From assembly GCA_013146195.2 (NCBI GenBank), contig CM028378.1, positions 39,315,828-39,379,827 on the forward strand: 64,000 bases of DNA, written 5' to 3'. The notes beneath the pieces were generated by a model. That model did no database searches. It saw only the letters and a program-made list of their open reading frames with translations, and was not told where the DNA came from. The first letter of the stretch is position 1, and every line of letters starts with the position of its first letter. This stretch comes from Codonopsis lanceolata. Taxonomy: Eukaryota > Streptophyta > Magnoliopsida > Asterales > Campanulaceae. The position numbers and the translations under genes are program-made. Of the stretch, positions 57,067 through 64,000 are shown in pieces.

Positions 57067-58377
57067 ATGGGTTCACTAATGAGCGGTTGGGACTCGCCTG
57101 ACCGAGATCCAAAAGCTGGTAATAATATTCACTATTACAACTCTTACTTAATGGATTAGTTTTCTTCCTAGTTTGGCTGATAGTTAGTAACTTAGTGATG
57201 TGTGTTATTGATCAATTTCAGTAAAATTTCAAAGGAATCGATCGTTGACCAAGGAAGAGATTGATACATATTGGAGATCAAAGAAGAAAAAAGAGGAGCA
57301 ACATCCTCCCAACTTATCACATGGAGATGATCAGGATCAGGTTTTATTTTTAATTATCTTCTTTTTGTTTCTTCTTAGTTCGATTCAAAGAAAAATACTT
57401 ATGTGTCAAAAGTGATCAGGTTGATAGTGCAAAATGTAAATTTATTTGTGAATGTGTGGCAGGCAAATACAGGGGAGCAGAGTGAGAAAAACTATAATAG
57501 ATCAAGCTCTTTCCCCCCACCTTCTATCCGAAAAGGAAATCTGGTGGACAGTTTGGATCCTCATTTTCGTGAAGAAGGAATGGAGAAACTACTCAAGAAA
57601 AATGGATGGTAAATCATATTTTTGCCCTAAATTTATTGGTTCACTCTGATTAAATACTTATAAGTAGGCCTGATAATTATAACTCATTACCCATTAACTT
57701 TTTCAATCCAATTTATTAATATTTTTTGGTTGAGGTGGGTAACCTCGTTTTGACCCAATAATATTAACGGGTTATGTTGGATTAAAGCGGGTCGGATCCA
57801 TTACATATTTTGACCCGTGACTTTTTATGTTATGAATTTATGTTTTTTTGGAGGAAGTTGGGTTGAGACGAGTCGATTTGTTTTAACTTGTTTGTTTCAA
57901 CCCGACATATTTTGATTCGATCCATTTCAACCTGTTTAATATTTGGGTTCGTTCTAACGGGTTTCAACATATTTTAACCCATTATTCATTCTAATCCAAA
58001 CCCAACTCAAACGCAATCCAAGTCACTATATTGTCAGGTCGCAAGTCACACTAAAAAGGGGATTCAGTCATCTCGCAATCCAAATTAATCCATTATCTTA
58101 ATAGCAAAATAATATACTTTTTCAGTCTTAATTATTAAATTTCATAAAAATGATTCATAAAACTAAAATAATTAACTTTTTTTCGAATTTAAGGGCCAAT
58201 TGTATGGCTATGTTGGATTTAATTTGCAGGTGGATTAGTAGCAATTGGGCATTTTTGAACGAGCCACCGGTGATTTTAACCGAAGCACCTACGTACAAGT
58301 ATGCCTCACAGTTTCATGTAGCCAACCGCCGCGACAACCCCAATTCTCACCCGACCAGCAACACAATCAGTACTTAG
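57067..58377 (+). CDS. Conserved plant protein of unknown function (4 exons, 154 residues)
   Basis: Exons 57067-57118, 57222-57340, 57463-57608 and 58230-58377 join with GT-AG sites and phases 1, 0, 2 to 154 residues. The start MGSLMSGWDSPDRDPKA and the block KFQRNRSLTKEEIDTYWRSK are followed by a Lys/Glu-rich stretch. A variable middle and GMEKLLKKNGWWISSNWAFL lead to NEPPVILTEAPTYKYASQFH near the C-terminus. I recall small plant proteins that share the MGSLMxGWDSP start and the NWAFLNEPPV motif; none has a function I can name. There is no signal peptide or membrane segment. The third intron (621 bases) hosts a hAT-type MITE. Confidence 0.8.
57665..58040. mobile_element. hAT-type MITE in intron 3, relative of 29347-29618
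   Basis: Left end TAGGCCTGATAATTATAAC, right end TATATTGTCAGGTC. It shares TTATTAATATTTTTTGGTxG and its complement with the 29347 element, and has many GGGTT/AACCC words. No duplication could be confirmed. Confidence 0.55.
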
Positions 58378-58620
58378 ATTTATTTATTTATCCTTTGTGT
58401 GTGCCTGTACAAGATAGTAAATGCACTCGGACTCGGATATGATCAAGTTGACTAGAGGCGTGTAAATTGTAAAATGTTAGGCTTGTAATATTTTCATAAT
58501 GGAGTTTAGATTAGTTTTTATTATATATTTATATTTTCTTATATGTTGGACTCTTTGTCTAAAATGGAATGGATGGAGTAATATGTTTGAGTTAACTGTT
58601 AATAAAGTGAGTAATTTTAT

Positions 58621-59331
58621 GGGTAAATTTTAAGTGGTTATAATTTTAAAAACATGTTTTTATTTAGGTTCGTCAAATTTTTTTTGGATATTTTATATAA
58701 CTACAAATTAGTTGTCAAAAGATCAAAATGTCATTAATGAAAGTAAATCCTATCCGGACTGTCAAGACTAAAAAAAATTTAAAAATGTTGATGTCAAATT
58801 CAATTATTAGAACTATTTAGATAATTTTTTCAAGATAAAAAAATCTAAAAATGTTGATGTCAAATTCAGACATCAGAACTGTTTAGATCAAAAAAGAATT
58901 CAAAAATGCTGATGTCGAATCCAGACATCAGAACTGTTTAGACAATTATTTTTTAAAAAAAAAATTCAAAAATATTGATATCAAATCTAGGTATCAGAAC
59001 TGTTTAGACAAAAAAAAAAATCTAATAATATTGATATCAAATCCAGACATCAGAAATATTTAGATAGTTTTTTCAAGACAAAAAAATCCAAAAATACTGA
59101 TACCAAATCTAGGCATCAGAACTGTTTAGATAAAACAAATCTAATAATGTTGATGCCAACTCCAGACATCAGAACTGTTCAGAAGCTGTGTATAAACTTC
59201 AAAATGAGTTAAAACATGCGAGGGTTGAGATTATTTTGAAAACGAATTACAATATATATTTACAGAGTTGTATATGTTACAAACGAATTCTTGTTTACAG
59301 CTGAAAATTGTCACAAATATCAAAACCCCAA
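58621..59331. mobile_element. Family-B element, copy 2, left part, with GATGTCAAATCCAGACATCAG repeats
   Basis: The left end GGGTAAATTTTAAGTGGTTA...AAAACATGTTTTTAT matches the left end of the family-B element at 23385, as does TGTCATTAATGAA further in. From 58780 to 59180 a unit of about 80 bases (AAAATGTTGATGTCAAATxC ... AGACATCAGAACTGTTTAGA) is repeated six to seven times. The right terminus is not found. The hAT element at 59332 follows. Confidence 0.65.
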
Positions 59332-62300
59332 CAGGGCTGGCCTTGTAAAATTAGGGGCCTAAGGCCGATCATCTTGAACGGGGCCTTCCTATGTAGCAAA
59401 AAAAAAAAATCTATTTTTTGAATAACTAAAAAACAATCAAACAAACATAAAAGATAATTGAAAAAACACTTCATTGCAAAAGTTATGGGCTTAACACAAA
59501 ATATATTCCAAAGTACTATTTAAATGACGCTCTTCTAGCATATTTAGAAGCAAAATCAGTAATTAAAGAAGAATAATCAATTTTTTCAGCCATGTTCTTC
59601 TCAATAGATATCATAGCTAGCCCATTCAAGCGTTCTTGAGACATTGTGCTCCGAAGATAATTCTTTATTAGCTTCAACTTCGAAAAACTTCTTTCCCCAG
59701 ATGCCACTGTAACCGGAATAGTCAACAGGATTCGGTAAGCAATTTTTGTGTTTGGAAAACAACTATTATTTCGTTTCAAATAACTCAATACTTAGATAGG
59801 GCCTCCTATTTCTGATGGCAAAATATGTTTAACAAGTTGCAACTCCATAAACAAATCATCTTCATCCACATCAACTTGCTCATTATGTGTCAAAATATTT
59901 GAAAGATTTTTGCAAGAACTTCTCAAACTTGTATCATCTGTGCACTTCTTCAAATCAAACAAGAAGCCAAAAAAAATTTCGTACTCACGGAATTGCTTGA
60001 ATCTTTCATCGAGTGAGGTGAGAGCCTTGTCAACAATAAACAAGAAGTACTCTAATCTGAAACTCTCTTGTGGAGAAAAATAGCCTCTTCACTTGAAGCC
60101 TCATCAAAATGTCTTTTTCTATGAACCTTCCTTCTTTCATGAAAAACCGGCTCAACATTCATTTCTCGAGCAAGTTCTTGGGCTTTTATTAAGGCATCCT
60201 CGAAACCATGCTCTCTGTATTCACGAAAGCGAGCAATAAGGCCCTTCAATTGGTCTACTGCTACATCGATATGTATGTCTTCACTTTGAAAAGTCTTACT
60301 CACAATATTGACAGCATATAGAACTTCGTACCAAATCATTGTGCTAACCAAGAACTCAAAGCTCCCAACTTCATGCACGGCTAATGATTCTGCTTCACTA
60401 GATGTTTTGGGATCTTCACTAGAACTTGCTAAATCAAACAAAGCATCCCTAATTTTTTAGGCATTAAATTTGATTGGCTTAACACTTTCAATGTGGCTCT
60501 CCCAAAAAGTTTGAGACAATGGTTTAAGTGTAAGGCCATTCACATGCCTCTTCAATATATCCCGTCGTTTTGTTGAAGATGAAAAAAAGTGTATAAAGGC
60601 GTTGAACCACGCCAAAATAACTTCTAGCCTTAGGAGATGAGTTAGCCATGTCACACAATGCAAGATTCAAACTATGACAACCACAAGGTGTGTAAAATGC
60701 TCTAGGATTGATGTTAAGCAATCTACTTTGTACACCTTTGAGATGCCCTTTCATATTAGCACCATTATCATAACCCTGTCCTCGGATGTCTTCAATGTTC
60801 AATCCTAAAAGAGATAAAACATTTTCAAGTTCTGAAAAGAGCCCCATTCCTGTTATATCATCAACTTTTATAAATCCCAAGAAATACTCCGCAACTTTAA
60901 CGGGAGAATCAGTGTCATTCACACAACGAATGAGTAAAGACATTTGTTCTTCATGACTTACATCGGGTGTACAATCAAGTATAACCGAGAAGTATTTTGC
61001 CTTCTTTATCTTTTCAATGATAGAACTTTTCACCTCATTAGCGAACAACTGAATCAGTTTGTTTTGAATTCTGTGGCTAAGATAGTGATATTGAATTTCC
61101 TTGCTTTGAAAACGCCGTATGTGCTCTTGCATTATAGGATCAAACTCTACAATCATTTCAATCATACTTAAGAAATTTACATTGCCTTCCTCATAAACCT
61201 TTTCCTTATTTCCCCTAAAGGCCAAATTGTTCTTTGCAAGACTTTTAACAACAACCATCACTCGTATGAAAACTTGCCTATGGTGTTCTTTCTCTCTCAT
61301 AATTTGTTCTTGCACACTTTTATCAATTGTCTGATTGCGCTTTAGTCTTATCTCCAAATCAATCCATTTTTGCATGCAAATTATGTGCTCATTGTTTGAT
61401 TCATGTTGTTTGAGTCGGATTCCAACATTGTGTCAATCTCTAAATCCGGTACTAGTCAATTGAGAATCTCCTTCTTTATCCTTAAAAAGCTTACAATAAA
61501 AGCAAAACACTTTATCAGAGGATCTTGAATAGACAAGCCATTTTCTATCTCGTTTCTCTCCATTAGGCAAGCGACGAGTATAATGCACATTTGAAAAATG
61601 TCGCTTTCGATCTGAACCATCCCTTGGATATTCAAATTCTTCCATTTGAACTCTTATTGATCCTTTCTCCACCAACAAACATATGAGCTTATGATCAATT
61701 GACTTCCAATTATTTGGATCATAAATGTCTAATTCTAAAGGTTCTTGATGGTCTTCTTGAGCCGGAGGGATGTCACTATTGACCCTTTCTTCTTCCTCAT
61801 GTTCACTATTGGCCCTATCTCCTTCCACATGATCACTATCAACGGGATCATTAGGATTCACATCTACTGCTTCTTCGCGCACCGAATTTTCAAGAGAAAT
61901 TGTTTCAGTTTCACCCAACTTACTAGAGGTTAAATACTTGTTAAGAGAACCACTTAACGCTTGTGTTAATTGTTCTTGTTTTTGCTTCTTATTCCTTTTG
62001 TCATTTCCACAAAGATACTTTCGTGATGACATTTTGTCTACCTACAATAATTGAGATCAAAACTTATGAACAACTAACAAAAATGCTCAAAAATGTCTCA
62101 ATATCTCTATTTTATAATTATAGTATATTAGTATGTGTTCAAATAGTAAATGTTTAATTAGAATATCACAAATTACCAACTCACTCATTCACATATTTAA
62201 CAACTTAAATCATTAAATGCCCAAAAATTGAGGTAAATGATTCACGTACTTAAAAGTTAATAAGTTGGGCAATTAATAAATTGGGTAAATTATTGACCAA

Positions 62301-63095
62301 GTGAATAAGTTGGGCAATTAACTGTTAACAAAATCATTAGTTACCAACTCACTCATTCACATATTCAATCAACAATTGACCAAGTGACCAACACCAAGAC
62401 CAAGTGAACTATTCTCTTGACTGTTGTAACAGTGTAACTCCAAGTGACCAAGACCAAGTCTCCAACTCCAAGACAGCAAGACTCCAAGGCCCAAAAGCAG
62501 GCGGCAAGGCCAAGCAATTAGCAATAGCAATATAGCATGAACTGATGAACAATTGAAATTTGAACATGAAGTGATGAAGTCATGAAGAACAGCCGAACAG
62601 GTCAGTTTGAACAGAAGAATTGATAACTAATTAATTCAGAAATCATGTTCGTAACTTCAGAAATCAGAATGACAGAATTTCAGAAATCATGAAGGCTGAA
62701 GCATTCATAATTAATTCATTCAAAAATCAGAATTTCAGATTAACTGATTAAGTTTCAATATTCAAAGAATCAAAGAAATTGTGAAAGGGAAAAATTGAAA
62801 AGTAGAAACTAGAAAACTTACCGAGATTGAGTTTCCAAATTTCAATTATTCGACGACGCAATTGAGTTTCAAGTGGGACGATCGAGACTCGAGCGTCAGT
62901 CTTAGGCGTCGTCTTTAGTTTGGAGAGGAAATGAGTCTGTCAGTCTGCCGCTATTGCTTTGGGGGTTTAGAATAGGGCAAAAGAAAATTTTAATAATAGG
63001 CAGCAGATTTTTTGAGTTTATGGGGCCTAAAAAAAGAGGATTTTTTGGGGGCCCTAGGTCATGACCTCATTGGGCTTCTGGAAGGGCCGGCCTTG
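59332..63095 (-). mobile_element. ZMYM1-like hAT transposon, near complete, decayed
   Basis: Ends CAGGGCTGGCC and (reversed) CAAGGCCGGCC are inverted. The flanks AACCCCAA (59324-59331) and GACCCCAA (63096-63103) agree at seven of eight positions, the expected 8-bp duplication. The minus strand carries the transposase (59516-62032) with a short 5' UTR. 3764 bases. It was probably once autonomous; a deletion derivative is at 49010-56256. Confidence 0.9.
59516..62032 (-). pseudogene. hAT transposase, ZMYM1/TTF-type zinc finger, broken
   Basis: From the ATG at 62032 (MSSRKYLCGNDKRNK) an acidic N-terminal region leads to a TTF-type zinc finger (RKWLVYSRSSDKVFCFYCKL). Then comes the DUF4371 RNase-H-like domain with FSVILDCTPDVSHEEQMSLL and GQGYDNGANMKGHLKGVQSR. 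At the end is the hAT dimerisation domain (NTKIAYRILLTIPVTVASGE, SFSKLKLIKNYLRS, LAMISIEKN). About 800 codons are covered. Breaks: an in-frame stop at 61433-61435 (Trp to stop by context), a frameshift near 60580 in an A/T run, a stop at 60457-60459, a frame change near 60047, and a stop at 59792-59794. Few lesions suggest recent death. Confidence 0.9.
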
Positions 63096-63278
63096 GACCC
63101 CAACAACAATGGAGCTCTGAACTTCAAGAGACCTTTGTTATATTATTATGAGTTTTTTCTCAAGTCTTAGCACATCACTTTACACACATTATACATCCAA
63201 AATTCCTAACCTGAAATTGAAACTTCTTATATATATAATTTCACCCACAATAATGATAAATTTTTTTTGGAAAATTTG

Positions 63279-63338
<60 letters not shown>

Positions 63339-63410
63339 GCCGAGAGATACACACCAGTGTGTCTCCTGTAAAAACACAAATTCATAATCATACGAATATT
63401 CTCTTTAACA
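63096..63410. other. Intergenic with (GT)n(TA)n(GA)n compound microsatellite
   Basis: A compound tract of GT, TA and GA repeats at about 63279-63338 precedes a possible first exon. The 15-20 bases right of 63095 are the continuation of the sequence left of 59332. Confidence 0.6.
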
Positions 63411-63453
63411 ATGTCCATGTCGCTTCTCCTCCGACAGCCGACAATCACTAAAT
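63411..63453 (+). CDS. Possible first coding exon of a gene leaving the window
   Basis: ATGTCCATGTCGCTTCTCCT encodes MSMSLLLRQPTITK and is followed by a good donor AAAT|GTAAGCC at 63453/63454. The preceding GA-rich tract and leader look like a promoter. The short Ser/Leu/Arg-rich peptide could begin an organellar transit peptide. No second exon is seen before 64000, so this is tentative. Confidence 0.22.
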
Positions 63454-63894
63454 GTAAGCCTCTTTAGTAGAATGAATTGAATTTGTCGTCCTACAAAAGT
63501 ATAGTAACTCTGAATTACAAAGTTGCATGTTAACAGCCATAAAAGAATATAATAGAATCTAAAAATTGAAAATTCATCATAAAAAAAGAAGAAAAGCAGC
63601 CTGCAATCTGGTAAACTTTCAGACCAAGAAGGTGGGGGCAAACAGTTGTTAAAGGATACAAGTTCAAGCTCAAACTATCATGAATATGTATTCCATCCCA
63701 TAATATGAAGACAAAGCCCTTTTAAATAAAGGTGAAATTTCTACAGGACTTCTAAGCAATCCCCTTCTGGCAAGTGATAGCTTGTTTTTCAACATTTGCA
63801 TAAAAAAAACACTATGTTCAATAACTACCTAATGAGTCTCATTATGGTTTAATCATGGAGATTGAACAAAGCAATTGGTTGTTTCGATTTCAAA
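63454..63894. other. Unassigned stretch
   Basis: AT-rich, no ORF with a domain. If the exon at 63411 is real this would be its first intron. Confidence 0.4.
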
Positions 63895-64000
63895 TAGGGG
63901 TGAGCTTGATCCGGTTCAGTCCACTTTTTTGAAAAAACTGAGAGAACCAGGAACAGACCAATAGTCCAGTTCTTTAAAAATATAGAACCATGACCAACCC
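63895..64000. mobile_element. Start of a second hAT element of the 36961 family, truncated by the window
   Basis: TAGGGGTGAGCTTGATCCGG and the following 85 bases match the reverse complement of the right end of the element at 36961-37852 at about nine positions in ten by eye (e.g. AAACTGAGAGAACCAGGA). The rest lies outside the window. Confidence 0.88.

Overview
The window is nuclear DNA from a flowering plant, most likely a eudicot. It has AT-rich intergenic sequence, GT-AG introns, genes of plant-specific families (PPR/NFD5-like, CBSX3, Tubby-like F-box) and a dense load of plant transposons: copia, Ty3/gypsy, L1 LINE, hAT, MULE and Stowaway. I cannot name the species. One 100-base run of N (1401-1500) is an assembly gap.

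Layout. 1-5.5 kb: a broken isoflavone-reductase-like first exon, a copia LTR remnant, a MITE and a decayed MULE transposase. 5.5-18.9 kb is the gene island: an NFD5-like mitochondrial PPR gene (+), CBSX3 (-), a proline/serine-rich gene (+) and a Tubby-like F-box gene (-). They are arranged convergent / divergent / convergent, and CBSX3 and the proline-rich gene share a short head-to-head promoter interval. 18.9-33.9 kb: small DNA transposons. At 21.0-25.0 kb they are nested several levels deep, and the innermost one carries the 5' end of an Hsp110/HSP70-type gene with its leader intron. 33.9-56.4 kb: retrotransposons. A gypsy element is hit by two hAT elements with perfect 8-bp duplications. 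It is then cut by a copia-like element whose 3' LTR holds a solo LTR with a perfect 5-bp duplication. An L1-type LINE follows, then a complete but decayed copia element (duplication AGATT) sitting inside a deletion derivative of a hAT element. 57.0-58.4 kb: a small four-exon gene for a conserved plant protein of unknown function. 59.3-63.1 kb: the near-complete but broken parent-type hAT element (ZMYM1-like transposase), the likely relative of the deletion derivative. 63.1-64 kb: a possible first exon and the start of another hAT element that continues past the window.

The intact genes are housekeeping or regulatory and are not a cluster acting together. CBSX3 and the PPR protein both look mitochondrial; the Tubby-like protein would act in ubiquitin ligase targeting and phosphoinositide binding. 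No prokaryote-like system, CRISPR array, rRNA or tRNA gene was found. The most unusual content is the transposon biology: two little-known TIR families built from short palindromic internal repeats, gene capture, and an insertion order that can be read from target-site duplications.
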